A model generated the notes under the pieces. The model ran no database searches, was not told where the DNA came from, and saw only the letters and a list, made by a program, of their open reading frames with translations. From positions 62,001 through 126,000 of the forward strand of contig NZ_CP028472.1 in NCBI RefSeq assembly GCF_003047105.1: DNA of 64,000 nucleotides. Direction: 5' to 3'. The position numbers were made by a program, and so were the translations under genes. Below, in pieces: positions 23,007 through 32,209 of this stretch (its first letter is position 1; the number at the start of each line of letters is the position of its first letter). This stretch comes from Celeribacter baekdonensis. GTDB lineage: Bacteria; Pseudomonadota; Alphaproteobacteria; Rhodobacterales; Rhodobacteraceae.

Positions 23007-24548
23007 ATGGCAAACAAACAAACAGCGGATGTCTTGATCGTGGGCGCAGGCCCGACCGGCTCGACGCTTGGGGTCGATCTGGCACGGCGCGGCGTCAAGG
23101 TTCGGATCATCGACCGCAACCCGCAAAGTTTTCCCGGCTCGCGCGCTAAGGGCATCCAACCCCGGTCAATGGAAGTGCTGGAAGATCTGGGTGCGATTGA
23201 GGACATCCTGTCCGCAGGCTCGATCTATCCGCCTCTTGGTATTCATATCGGCCCGATCCGGGTCCCGAAAAAGATGATGAAGATTGCCTCGGCCACGGAC
23301 GCGGTTCCCTATCCGAACACTTGGCTGATCCCGCAATTCAGCACCGACGCGATCATTCAACGCCAGCTTGCGCCATGGGGCGTTCAGGTCGAGCACAACA
23401 CTCAACTTGTCTCACTGACGCAGGATGACGCGGGGGTGACGGCTATCATCGACGGCCCTGACGGAGCTGTGACCGAACGGTTTCAATATGTTGTGGGCGC
23501 TGATGGCGGGTCCAGTAAGGTGCGTCAGCAGTTGGATATCGCGTTTCCCGGCAAGACCGACGAATCCGACCGGATGATCATCGTCGATTGCAAAGTTGAA
23601 GGTCTTGGCCGCAATCACTGGCATGTCTGGCCCTGGTTGAAAGGTGCCTTCGCCGGGGCCTGCCCGCTACCCAACAGCGACTTGTTTCAGGTGATGATTC
23701 GGTTGAAGCCCGGAGAGGAGCCAAAACTGGACGCCGCGTCGCTCAATACCCGCTGGGCCAAACAAACCGGATCGTCCCGCTTCCGCCTCTACGACATTCA
23801 ATGGACCACCGTGTTCCGCCCCAATATCCGGTTGGCCGAGCGCTATGGTCGTGGCCGGGTCTTTCTGGCGGGTGACGCGGCGCATGTGCATACGCCGATG
23901 GGCGCGCAGGGCATGAATACCGGTATTCAGGACGCTTATAATCTGGGTTGGAAACTGGGGCAGGTTCTGGCCGGCGCACCGGCGGATCTGCTGAACAGCT
24001 ACGAAGACGAACGGCAGCCCATTGCCGCCGGGGTTCTGGGCGTCTCGACCGCGAAATACGAGGCTTTGGGCAAACTTGACCCCTCGGCGATCAGTCGCGG
24101 CAAGGATGAACAACAATTGTCGATCACCTATCGTGCTGGCCCCCTGGGCGCGCTCGAACAGGAGGGCTCGGACAAGTTGCGCCCCGGCGACCGTGCCCCG
24201 GACGCCAGGTTGCAGGATACCACCGGCAAACCCACGCGGCTGTTCGAGGCTCTGCGTGGACCGCACTTTACCTTGCTGGCTTACGGACCGGGTGCCGCCG
24301 CTGATCTGGCAGCGGTGGCTTGGGCGGGGCAGGGGGCACCGCTCAAGCGGGTGGCGATAGACGCCGGACCCGGCGCATTTTCTGACCTGTGCCTTGCCGA
24401 CGCCGCCGGATCGTTCCGTGAAGGATACGGTGTCGATCAGTCCGTTCTGCTGCTGATCCGACCTGATGGCTACATCGCAACCTTCGCTGTTCATGACCGC
24501 GTTGCTACGATTGAAAATTTTGCGGCACGGGTCACCGCGCAGGCCTGA
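23007..24548 (+). CDS. FAD-dependent aromatic monooxygenase (PheA/TfdB type)
   Basis: 513 residues from ATG 23007, preceded by a strong GGAGG. N-terminal FAD Rossmann motif GAGPTGSTLG, a mid-domain GADGGSSKVR (DG motif) and GRVFLAGDAAHVHTPMGAQGMNTGIQDAYNLGWKL (GD motif, about residue 290). The C-terminal thioredoxin-like domain (LRPGDRAPDARL) is typical for phenol/resorcinol-type hydroxylases. Reaction in the family: NAD(P)H- and O2-dependent hydroxylation of an aromatic ring; substrate not predictable. MarR operator copies lie directly upstream. Confidence 0.9.
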   Translation: MANKQTADVLIVGAGPTGSTLGVDLARRGVKVRIIDRNPQSFPGSRAKGIQPRSMEVLEDLGAIEDILSAGSIYPPLGIHIGPIRVPKKMMKIASATDAVPYPNTWLIPQFSTDAIIQRQLAPWGVQVEHNTQLVSLTQDDAGVTAIIDGPDGAVTERFQYVVGADGGSSKVRQQLDIAFPGKTDESDRMIIVDCKVEGLGRNHWHVWPWLKGAFAGACPLPNSDLFQVMIRLKPGEEPKLDAASLNTRWAKQTGSSRFRLYDIQWTTVFRPNIRLAERYGRGRVFLAGDAAHVHTPMGAQGMNTGIQDAYNLGWKLGQVLAGAPADLLNSYEDERQPIAAGVLGVSTAKYEALGKLDPSAISRGKDEQQLSITYRAGPLGALEQEGSDKLRPGDRAPDARLQDTTGKPTRLFEALRGPHFTLLAYGPGAAADLAAVAWAGQGAPLKRVAIDAGPGAFSDLCLADAAGSFREGYGVDQSVLLLIRPDGYIATFAVHDRVATIENFAARVTAQA

Positions 24549-24596
24549 TGACAAAATATCTGACCTTAAGAACCTCTCGCCAAAGGAAATGATAAA

Positions 24597-25007
24597 ATGC
24601 TGACTGAAACCTCTCCCAACACCGATGCGCCGTCAATGCCTGTCCGGGTCGTTGCCGGGCTCCTTTCCGCCGCTTTCCTGGGCCTGGGTGTCGCGGAAAT
24701 CATCGTGCCGGGAAGCTTTGTGGGCACCTACGGCACCGCGCTGACCGCCCCCGAAGGCCTGCCCTTTATCAGCGGCATCGGCGCTCGCAATATCGCGCTG
24801 AGCCTGATCGGGCTTGTCGCCGCGTTCAAAGGGTTGCGGTCCGCTTTGGCCCTGTTGTTCCTCGGCCTGACCATCGTCCCTGCTCTGGAGTTTGCCACGG
24901 TTGCCACGGCCGCTGGGCCAATGGCAGCGATCCGCTTTGCGATTTTTGCCGTTCTTCTGGCGCTTATGACGGCTTGGACGGCCCTCTCCCGCGGGTCGAA
25001 GTCATGA
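24597..25007 (+). CDS. DUF4267-like small membrane protein
   Basis: 136 residues with four hydrophobic segments: VRVVAGLLSAAFLGLGVAEIIV, the conserved GIGARNIALSLIGLVA, LALLFLGLTIVPALEF and a C-terminal helix. The G-x-R-N-I-A-L-S motif and overall size match DUF4267 proteins, which often travel with oxidoreductase genes. A ribosome site AAAGGAAA precedes it. Its stop overlaps the next gene by four bases (ATGA), so it is within the same operon as the monooxygenase and hydrolase. Function unknown. Confidence 0.8.
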   Translation: MLTETSPNTDAPSMPVRVVAGLLSAAFLGLGVAEIIVPGSFVGTYGTALTAPEGLPFISGIGARNIALSLIGLVAAFKGLRSALALLFLGLTIVPALEFATVATAAGPMAAIRFAIFAVLLALMTAWTALSRGSKS

Positions 25008-26110
25008 AGGTCATGTTTGACTTCACTGCCCGTCAGACTGAAGCCCCTGATCGGGTGGCCTCACTCTCTCCCGATGCTCAGGCGGCGCTGGCGGTCTATC
25101 CGCTTGAGCGGACCATGGGGTATGGGGTGAATTACTCCGATGCCGTCGAACTCCGGGCACGGGTTCTTCAAGGCGAAAGCTGGCAGTCTGCTGCTGAAAC
25201 CATGGCCGAAATCTGTCAGGCGCGGGCCGCCACGGCTGGTACGGTGACGCAGGTGGCCTACCTGCGTCGGGCCTCGGCGCTGGTGCGGATGGCACAGGCG
25301 ATGATGATGGAGGATACCGACGAGCGCCGGACGATTTTTGCCCGCGCCGCCGATCTCTACGCCCAAGCCGCCGAGTTGGCGGGCGATTGCGAACGGGTGC
25401 TGATCAATACCACCGACAAGCCGCTGGCAGGCTGGATGTTTCCGGCCGTCAACGAACCGGTTGCGGCGGTCATCGTTATCGGCGGCACGGAGGGCTGGGC
25501 GATGGATTTCGATTGCTTGGGTCATGCTCTGGCCACGCGGGGCATTCATGCGCTGATGCTGGATGCGCCGGGTCAGGGTGAAACCAGATTTACTCACGGT
25601 CACACGCTGTCTGCTGACTGGCGTTCGGCGTTTTCGAGTGCTGTCGATTACCTCGAAGACCGTGCCAAAGGCCTGCCACTGGGCATCATCGGCAACAGCA
25701 TGGGCGGTAGTCTTGCCATGGCCTATGCCGCTGGCGATCCCCGGATCAGGGCCTGTTGCAACAACGGTGGACCCTTTGCCCCTTGGATGGCCCCGACCGA
25801 GTCGCCCTATTTTGCCAAGATCATGGCCTTTTGCGGTGTCGAGACCGCAGCCGAGGCGACCGAAGTGCTGAAATCGGTGACCCCGAAGGAAGCCGGGATC
25901 AACGCCGACTATCCGCTTTTGTTCCTGCACGGTGCCGAGGATCACCTGATCTCGAACCCTGTGGCTCAGATGCTGTATGACGGAACGCCCACCGAAGACA
26001 TCCGCATGGTGACATTTTCGGACGGCGACCATTGCCTTTATCGCCACCGCGACGACCGTGATTTCCTGATCGCGGATTGGACGCGGGCGCGACTGGTGGG
26101 GCGGGACTAG
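25004..26110 (+). CDS. Alpha/beta hydrolase (FrsA / 2,6-DHPON-hydrolase-like)
   Basis: 368 residues from the overlapping ATG 25004. The N-terminal about 130 residues are helical (YGVNYSDAVELRARVLQGESW), then an alpha/beta fold: VIVIGGTEGWAMDFD (oxyanion region), LMLDAPGQGET, nucleophile elbow GNSMGGSLA (Ser about 227), acid in LLFLHGAEDHLIS and histidine in GDHCLYRH. This layout resembles 2,6-dihydroxypseudooxynicotine hydrolase and related C-C or ester hydrolases, acting on ring-derived ketones. Operon position suggests it processes the product of the upstream monooxygenase. Confidence 0.85.
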   Translation: MKVMFDFTARQTEAPDRVASLSPDAQAALAVYPLERTMGYGVNYSDAVELRARVLQGESWQSAAETMAEICQARAATAGTVTQVAYLRRASALVRMAQAMMMEDTDERRTIFARAADLYAQAAELAGDCERVLINTTDKPLAGWMFPAVNEPVAAVIVIGGTEGWAMDFDCLGHALATRGIHALMLDAPGQGETRFTHGHTLSADWRSAFSSAVDYLEDRAKGLPLGIIGNSMGGSLAMAYAAGDPRIRACCNNGGPFAPWMAPTESPYFAKIMAFCGVETAAEATEVLKSVTPKEAGINADYPLLFLHGAEDHLISNPVAQMLYDGTPTEDIRMVTFSDGDHCLYRHRDDRDFLIADWTRARLVGRD

Positions 26111-26113
26111 ACC

Positions 26114-26864
26114 ATGCAGATCACTGACGCACAGATCCATCTGTGGGCCAACGACAAAGCCCCGCCGCACCATTGGCGCAAGCCTTTCCGTATCAAAGAT
26201 GCGTTGCGCGAGATGGATGCAGCTGGCATTGCGGGGGCCGTCAACCATCCGCCGAACTGGGATACGGACGGCATGGAGTATGCCGCTCAGGCGGCATGGA
26301 CCCATCCTGACCGGTTTGCCACGCTGGGCTGGTTCCCGCTGGATGAAACCACCAATGAGGATGCCGTTGAGGCGCTGATGGCGCAGCCTGGCATGAAGGG
26401 AATGCGGTTCATCCTTCCGATGCCTGACATGTCGGCGCGGCTGAAGGCAGGCAAACTTGATTGGCTCTGGGCGGCCGCAGATGCGCGCGCCTTGCCGATG
26501 GGGCTTTTCGTGATGCCGCAGCAAATTCCGATCGTGGCCGAAATCGCCGCGCGCTTTCCCCGGATGCGTCTGCTGATAGATCACCTCGGCGTACCGCCGT
26601 CGGTCAAGCTGCCGCAAGCGGCGGACGGCCGTGCCCAGCATGGCGACCGACGATTTCCCCTTTGCCAGCACGCATGACCTGCTGCGCCGCACCTATGACG
26701 CCTTTGGCGCGGAGCGGATGTTTTGGGGCACCGATTATACCCGCATGCACCTGTCCTGGCGCGACTGTGCTGAGATGTTCCTGCGCGATCTTGATTGGCT
26801 CAAGGGGGCCGAACAAGACGCCGTGATGGGCGGGGCGATCCGCGATTGGATCGGCTGGACCTGA
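26114..26864 (+). pseudogene. Amidohydrolase family gene, frameshift/internal deletion
   Basis: Residues of a TIM-barrel amidohydrolase (PF04909): ITDAQIHLW at the start, NHPPNWD, RLLIDHLGVPP, then in another frame DFPFASTHDLLRRTYDAFGAERMFWGTDYTRMHL. The first frame runs 26114-26677, the second resumes at about 26634 and ends at 26864. Compared with the family, the segment joining DHLG to the D-F-P-F part (usually a P-N-V-x-V-K-x-S strand) is missing, so a short deletion and frame change near 26620-26635 broke the gene. Relatives hydrolyse lactones or decarboxylate aromatic intermediates. Confidence 0.8.
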
Positions 26865-26908
26865 TCCACTGCGGCAATGAAATAATTTATGGTACGAGGG
26901 TCTTTCAT

Positions 26909-27654
26909 ATGGACGGCACAGCTTTCTGGATAGCCGCGATCGCGGCGAGTATTTTTGTCGGTATGGGCAAAGGCGGATTGCCGATGATCGGCATGATGGG
27001 GGTTCCGATCCTGTCGCTGGTCATTGATCCGGTGGTTGCAGCGGGCTTGTTGCTGCCGGTCTACGTGGTGTCTGATATGTTCGGACTGGTTGCCTATCGT
27101 CGCGACTTTGACAAACGGGTCCTGATTATCGTGGTGCCAGGCATGATCGCGGGCATCGGGTTGGCCTGGGCCTTGGCCAGCGAAGTGCCGGAATGGGTCG
27201 TCGTCACCTTGGTCGGTCTGATTGGGTTTGTGTTTTCCCTGAACACGCTTTTGCGGCGCAAACGGGACCTTCCGGCTCGCAAGGCCGAGTCGCGCCCGGC
27301 CTGTTCTGGGGGACCGTCACCGGCTTTACCAGCTTTGTCGTGCATTCCGGCGCCCCGCCCTTTCAGGTCTATACCCTGCCATTGAAGCTGCCCAAGACAG
27401 TTTTTGCCGGGACCGCAACCATCGCTTTTGCGATCGGAAATGGGCTCAAGTTGATCCCTTATTACGCCCTTGGCCAGTTAACCCCAACGAGCCTGAAAAC
27501 CGCTGCTTTGCTTGCTGTTCCGGCTTCGATTGCGGTTTTTGCGGGCCTCCGGCTGGTTCGAGTGATCCCCGAAGTGCTGTTCTACAAGATTGTGACATGG
27601 GCGTTGTTGGCACTGTCTTTGAAACTGATCTGGGACGGGGTGGCTGGGGTATGA
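26909..27654 (+). pseudogene. Sulfite exporter TauE/SafE family gene with frameshift
   Basis: From ATG 26909 a membrane protein of the TauE/SafE type begins (AAIAASIFVGMGKGGLPMIGM, VVAAGLLLPVYVVSD, LIIVVPGMIAGIGLAWALA). Near 27280-27300 the reading frame shifts, and the second half (GLFWGTVTGFTSFVVHSGAPPFQVYTLP, KTVFAGTATIAFAIGN, to GVAGV at 27654) continues in another frame. Together they give the usual eight helices and length of about 250. A single indel could be a real inactivation or a sequencing slip. Confidence 0.8.
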
Positions 27655-27685
27655 CTCCGCAAGTCCCTGAATTTGGAGACCGAAC

Positions 27686-28594
27686 ATGACCAGCATCATC
27701 GCGCAGACCGTCGGATTCGCGATCCGCAAGACAGGGCTATTTCGCCGCCTGCCGACAGACATGGCCAACTTTCCGGCCTTTCACGCCAAAACGCTTGCCA
27801 AGGCCAGCGCGCCATCGACCCGCAACCGCAAAGGCTGCCGCGCAAGCAGTCGCGAGATTGAGGGGCAACGCGTCTGGACCCTTGCGCCGCTGGACGGATC
27901 GGCAAAAGTACAGGTCCTGTTCTGGCACGGGGGTGCCTTTCTCTACCCGCCGACCGCCGCGCATTGGGATTTTCTGGTTGGCATGGTCCGGCGGCACGGC
28001 TGGGAAATCACCGTTCCGCTTTACCCCCTGGCCCCGCAGGCGCAGGTGGATCAGGTCGCCGGTTTCGCGCTGCGCGTTTACGGCGATTGGGTGAACCAAC
28101 CGGGAACCGGCCCCAGAATATTGGCTGGCGATTCAGCAGGAGGCGGTCTGGCAGCGGCAACCCTACTGGGGGTCCGCGATGCGGGTCTTGTCCTGCCCGA
28201 CGGTGTGGTTCTGATGTGCCCTTGGCTGGATCTGAATATGGACCACCCTGACCAAGCCGCGATTGAGCCGCGCGACGCCATCCTGAGCAGAAGGGGCCTG
28301 CGTGCCGCGGGTCAACTTTACGCCGGTGATAACGGGGCAGACAATGCCCGCGCCAGCCCGCTGCGCGGCAATTGGGCTGACCTGCCGCCGCTCCTGATGT
28401 TTGGCGGCGGCGATGACATCCTAGTCACCGATGCCCGCTCTCTCAAGGCCAAGGCGCCCGATGTTACTTACGTCGAGGCCCCGGGGTTGATCCACGACTG
28501 GCCGATCCTGTTCTTTCCTGAAAGCCGCGCGGCTCAGGCCAAAATGGCGCGCTTTTCCTTAACGCCGACATCCAACTTTGAGGTCACAAAATGA
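27686..28594 (+). CDS. Alpha/beta hydrolase (hormone-sensitive-lipase type)
   Basis: 302 residues with HSL-family hallmarks: oxyanion HGGAF (about residue 80), nucleophile GDSAGGGLA (about 147-155), acid/histidine region with GGGDDILVTDA and LIHDWPI. This esterase family hydrolyses short acyl esters or lactones in the cytoplasm. The C-terminus overlaps the next gene by four bases (ATGA). A GGAGA ribosome site lies upstream. Part of the 21-29 kb operon-like run. Confidence 0.85.
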   Translation: MTSIIAQTVGFAIRKTGLFRRLPTDMANFPAFHAKTLAKASAPSTRNRKGCRASSREIEGQRVWTLAPLDGSAKVQVLFWHGGAFLYPPTAAHWDFLVGMVRRHGWEITVPLYPLAPQAQVDQVAGFALRVYGDWVNQPGTGPRILAGDSAGGGLAAATLLGVRDAGLVLPDGVVLMCPWLDLNMDHPDQAAIEPRDAILSRRGLRAAGQLYAGDNGADNARASPLRGNWADLPPLLMFGGGDDILVTDARSLKAKAPDVTYVEAPGLIHDWPILFFPESRAAQAKMARFSLTPTSNFEVTK

Positions 28595-29211
28595 ACGTCC
28601 TGATTGTCTACAATCATCCCTATGAAGGAAGCTTTTGCGCAGCGATTCTGGCCGCAGTGACCAAAGGCCTGCTGTCGGCCGGACACGAGATCGACCTGAT
28701 GCACCTTGATGCGGATGACTTTGATCCGGTGATGCGGAGCAAGGATCTGCGTGCCTTTGCCATGGCGCGCAATGACCCGGAGGCCGCCTTTGCCCTGCTT
28801 GACCCGCGGGTGCAGGCCTACCGGGACCGGCTTCAAGCTGCGGAACACATCGTCTTTGTCTTTCCGATTTGGTGGGAACTGATGCCGGCGCGGATGAAAG
28901 GCTTTGTGGACAAGGTCATCTTTCCGGGCATCGCCTATGACTACACCGAAAAGGGCAGCACCGGCATGGTCAGTCTGCTCAAGCGTCTCAAGGGCGTCAC
29001 TGTCATCACCACGATGAACACGCCTTGGTGTCTGTATTGGCTGATTTTTGGCAATGCGATCCAACGGGCACTGATGCGCGGCACTTTCTGGAAAATCGGG
29101 GTCAAGAACCGGACCTGGATTTCTCTCAACAATGTCAAAGGTCAAACGCAGGCCAAGCGGCAGAGTTGGCTTACCCAGATTGAGGGTCGGATGCGGGGCC
29201 TGCCTATGTAG
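28591..29211 (+). CDS. Flavodoxin-fold NAD(P)H-dependent oxidoreductase
   Basis: 206 residues beginning NVLIVYNHPYEGSFCAAIL, the phosphate-binding loop of the NQO1/MdaB/KefF flavodoxin-like family, with FVFPIWWELMPARMKGFVDKV (P-x-W-W motif) and later TTMNTPW. These FMN or FAD enzymes reduce quinones or nitro/azo groups by two electrons. In this run of genes it could reduce a quinone formed by the ring hydroxylase. Overlaps the esterase gene by four bases. Confidence 0.88.
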   Translation: MNVLIVYNHPYEGSFCAAILAAVTKGLLSAGHEIDLMHLDADDFDPVMRSKDLRAFAMARNDPEAAFALLDPRVQAYRDRLQAAEHIVFVFPIWWELMPARMKGFVDKVIFPGIAYDYTEKGSTGMVSLLKRLKGVTVITTMNTPWCLYWLIFGNAIQRALMRGTFWKIGVKNRTWISLNNVKGQTQAKRQSWLTQIEGRMRGLPM

Positions 29212-29311
29212 TACGCTGCAAACCCAAACGGGCGCATTTGCCTCCCCCCCACCACTGCAAATCCGGGAGACACCCGGTAACTTTAGGAATTGATATCAGT
29301 CTCCAACTTCA

Positions 29312-30055
29312 TTGCGTCCCGTCTTCGGGATTGTTCTCGCCACTGTGGCAAGTCTTGCGACGACGGGCGACGCGCACGCTGACGGTCTGAAGTATACCGT
29401 TGGCACCATGATAGGGGCGAGCCAGTCACCCTTTGAAAGCAGCAGTTCCGACACTTCGATACTTCCCTATTTTTCAATCGAGGGGGAGCAATTCAAGCTG
29501 GACCTTTCCGGCCTGACTTACGGCCTGACCGAGACAGAGAATTTCACGCTTTCGGCCCGGCTTGCACCCCGTTGGGTATCCGCCGATCCGTCAGACACTC
29601 CCGGACTCGAACAACTCAAACGCGACGTCGCGCTGGAGGCAGGCCTTGCCGCAGGCCTGACATTCGGGCAATTCACAGCCGGGTTCGAGGCGCTCAAGGA
29701 CATCTCCGATACTCATGATGGCATGGTCGTAAGCGCCGCAATTTCGACGGGTTTCGGTGTGACCGAGCGCCTTGCGGTCGGCGTCACGGCAGGTGTGACA
29801 TGGATGGACAAGAACCTGGCCACCTACAGCTACGGGGTACGCGCCTCCGAAGCGGGCGGATCACTCGCCGCCTATCAGGTGAACGCGTCGCTCATTCCAT
29901 CCATCGGGGTTGAGGCGCGCTACACGCTGACCGACCATGTGTCGCTCGTCGGCGGCGCGCAGATAGAGTTCCTTCCTGACAACGTCACCGGTTCACCGAT
30001 CGTGCAGCGCGATACCGTAACCTCGGCGATGCTTGGGATGCGCTATGCGTTCTGA
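29312..30055 (+). CDS. MipA/OmpV-like outer membrane protein
   Basis: 247 residues starting at TTG 29312 (an in-frame stop lies just upstream at 29291, and no ATG gives a better N-terminus). Signal peptide FGIVLATVASLATTGDAHAD, then alternating beta strands, and a C-terminal aromatic residue (RYAF) typical for outer-membrane barrels. Segments such as YFSIEGEQFKLDLSGLTYGL and the strand pairs VGVTAGVTWMD resemble MipA/OmpV proteins. Role uncertain (scaffolding or solute access). Confidence 0.7.
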   Translation: MRPVFGIVLATVASLATTGDAHADGLKYTVGTMIGASQSPFESSSSDTSILPYFSIEGEQFKLDLSGLTYGLTETENFTLSARLAPRWVSADPSDTPGLEQLKRDVALEAGLAAGLTFGQFTAGFEALKDISDTHDGMVVSAAISTGFGVTERLAVGVTAGVTWMDKNLATYSYGVRASEAGGSLAAYQVNASLIPSIGVEARYTLTDHVSLVGGAQIEFLPDNVTGSPIVQRDTVTSAMLGMRYAF

Positions 30056-30195
30056 GGGGCCACTGATCACTGCGCCAGCCTGACGTTTCATCCCGAGCGT
30101 CCGCCGCTGCCGCTCTGCGCCAAACAGAGCCCGTTTCAGCTTTGCGCACATGCATACCAATAGAAGATTCCAAACTACTGAAAGAGAGAGACTCC

Positions 30196-31441
30196 ATGAA
30201 CAAGTTCGTTCAACTCCCACTCACTGCGGTTGTGGTTGCCTGTCTGGCACTGCCCGTCTTTGCGCAGGACACCTCCCCGAGGCATCGGCGGACGATGGGT
30301 CCGGCTCCTTCGTCGCCTTTCGCGAAGTCGAAGGGCAATGGTATCACCCGCCGGAATTCGCGGGCGATTCGAACGCCGATGTCTATAGGGCAGTCTACGC
30401 CCGCATTGCGGCCGCGGATGGGCAACGTTCGGACAATGGCGATATCGATTCGATTGCGGCCTTTGGGCCGGGCAACTGGACCTATGAATGGGATCAGGAG
30501 GGGGCGGCGCGCGGCTGGTTTTGAGGCTGCCGGCGACATGGACGACGCAATCGACGATTTCGAACGCGCCTCGATGTTTTACGCCTGCGGCTCCTGGCCG
30601 CACCTGAAATCCAATGCGGATGCGCAGGCCGCCCTGGAACAGGCCCGTTTGGCCTATGCCACTGGTGCCGAGCTTCTGTCCGGAAACTTTGAGGCCGTTC
30701 AAATCCCGTTCGAGGGCGATACCTTTGGCGGCTACCTATTCACGCCCGAAGGCGACGGCCCGTTTCCTGCGGTCGTGTCACTCAACGGGACGGATGTGGT
30801 GAAAGAACAACTCGGGTATGACCTGCCCCGTTCGCTGCTGGCGCATGGTATTGCGGTTCTTCTCGTCGATCTTGCAGGTGTCGGCGACAGCGGAGACTAT
30901 ACGCTGACCTTTGACATCGAAAAGCTTCCGCTTGCCGCGACAGATTATCTGCACAGCCATGCAGGCATTGACCCCGATCGCATCGGCATGATGGGTGTCA
31001 GCATCGGCGGCCAAGGGGCAGCCCGCGCCTTGTTCAATCAAGACGCAGGCCTCAAAGCCATCGTGTCCCATTGCGCGCCGCTGGACTTTGCCTATGCCAA
31101 CGCAGCTGCTCTGGTGCCGCAACTGCCGCAACTGCCGCAGCTGACCGTTGACGGCTACGTCGACAATCTGAACCTTGCCGCGGGTTCGACTGCGGAAGAT
31201 CTTGGCACCGCGCTCGAAGCCTTTGCGTTCAGTGCCCAAAATCTTGTCAATGAACCGCCGGTTTCGACGCCGCTTCTGGTTGTGACCACCAACGACGACC
31301 CGGTCGCGCCGCTTGAAGATCTGGCCTTGATCACGGGTGCCACCACCGACAGCACCGTCGTTGTGCTCGACGAGACCGGCCTATTGGGAAATGAACGCAC
31401 TCTCGGCAAACTGGCTGGCCAAGGTCTTCGACACGTTCTGA
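30196..31441 (+). pseudogene. Secreted alpha/beta hydrolase with several frameshifts
   Basis: Begins with a signal peptide (NKFVQLPLTAVVVACLALPVFAQD). Near 30275 the sensible frame shifts (to PEASADDGSGSFVAFREVEG, continuing to AFGPGNWTYEWDQEGA) and near 30510, in a G-run, it shifts back (FEAAGDMDDAIDDFERASMF). The core has SLNGTDVVKE, the nucleophile elbow MGVSIGGQGAA and TNDDPVAP. Near 31385 a third shift is needed to reach the likely true end NALSANWLAKVFDTF at 31441; otherwise the frame runs on to 31530. Two compensating shifts mean an uninterrupted open frame exists but codes a scrambled segment. Dienelactone-hydrolase/FrsA-like. Confidence 0.75.
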
Positions 31442-31530
31442 TCCGGGCAGCCGCAAGCGGGCGGCAGACCACACAGGCCTGCCGCAACCCTCTCCTCAAC
31501 CGAAATTGGTCACTCAGGCCGACAAAATAA

Positions 31531-31865
31531 CCGCGCGAAGCGCCGTCGGATGCGCGACAAAGCTGCCTTCGGCTCGGCATAAACTTTGCGACACTACCAG
31601 TTTGGTTCTGTCGCAAAGTTCACGGTAGGATTTGAGTGGCTGGTCGCTTGACATGATTTAGCTGCCAAGCCCGCGAAAGTCTGGAAGGCACTGGCACCAT
31701 TCGCCAACCATCTGGTGACGCTGACATATTCACATGTGCCGGGAAACCAAAACCTCTGCGATAGGACCGGGCGGATCACCGAATGATCACGCGGAGCGCG
31801 GGTCGGTGGCACGATCGATATGATGCCGTTCCTGTGGTGCCGCCAGAGCACAGGGCCGAAAACAA
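31531..31865. other. Non-coding segment with IS6 ends
   Basis: No gene. It carries two inverted IS6-like ends around 31582-31620, then about 240 bases of unrecognised sequence leading into a serine-recombinase tail. Confidence 0.5.
31582..31620. repeat. Pair of inverted IS6-type terminal sequences
   Basis: AACTTTGCGACA (31582-31593) and TGTCGCAAAGTT (31609-31620) form a perfect 12-bp inverted repeat. The right-hand copy extends to GGTTCTGTCGCAAAGTT (31604-31620), identical to 44341-44357 and close to 4190-4202. Two IS6-family ends lie tail to tail without the transposase gene between. Confidence 0.7.
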
Positions 31866-32003
31866 GGGCGACCGCCCCTCGACGCTGAAACCGTCTTGGC
31901 ACTGCAAAATCTCGTTCAAGTCGGAATGACCACCAGGCAAGCCGCGAAACAACTCGGTATTGCAAGATCAACTGCTTACAGGTTGATCAAAGAATTGGGA
32001 TAA
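31866..32003 (+). pseudogene. Serine recombinase (resolvase/invertase) C-terminal fragment
   Basis: The plus-strand frame reads GRPPLDAETVLALQNLVQ, then TTRQAAKQLGIARSTAYRLI and KELG before the stop at 32001-32003. This is the Hin/TnpR-type C-terminal helix-turn-helix DNA-binding domain; the G-R-P-P-L linker is typical. The whole catalytic domain (with the nucleophilic serine) is missing. Probably left from a Tn3-like or invertible element. Confidence 0.75.
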
Positions 32004-32209
32004 CCACAGCCGAGCCGCCTTAAGGTGTCATTCTACCCCAGCCGGAGCAGACCCCAACCGTGCCACTCAGGTCAGTTCGACCCAATACTTCACTGGAGCT
32101 ATCAGATCGTTGTCGGTGATGAATTTGTTCACGGTTGCGTTCGGGCCGTCTTCGAACCCGACACCCATCGTGCAGTACCAGCTTTGCCGTCAATCCTGTA
32201 ATTTCTGCC
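32004..32209. other. Short unassigned segment
   Basis: No supported gene. The minus strand could code a short tail ending DNDLIAPVKYWVELT, which I do not recognise. It separates two truncated elements. Confidence 0.3.

Noticed and set aside
25061..26692. 543-aa minus-strand open frame across the hydrolase and amidohydrolase
   Set aside because: Shadow of two plus-strand coding regions with clear active-site motifs.
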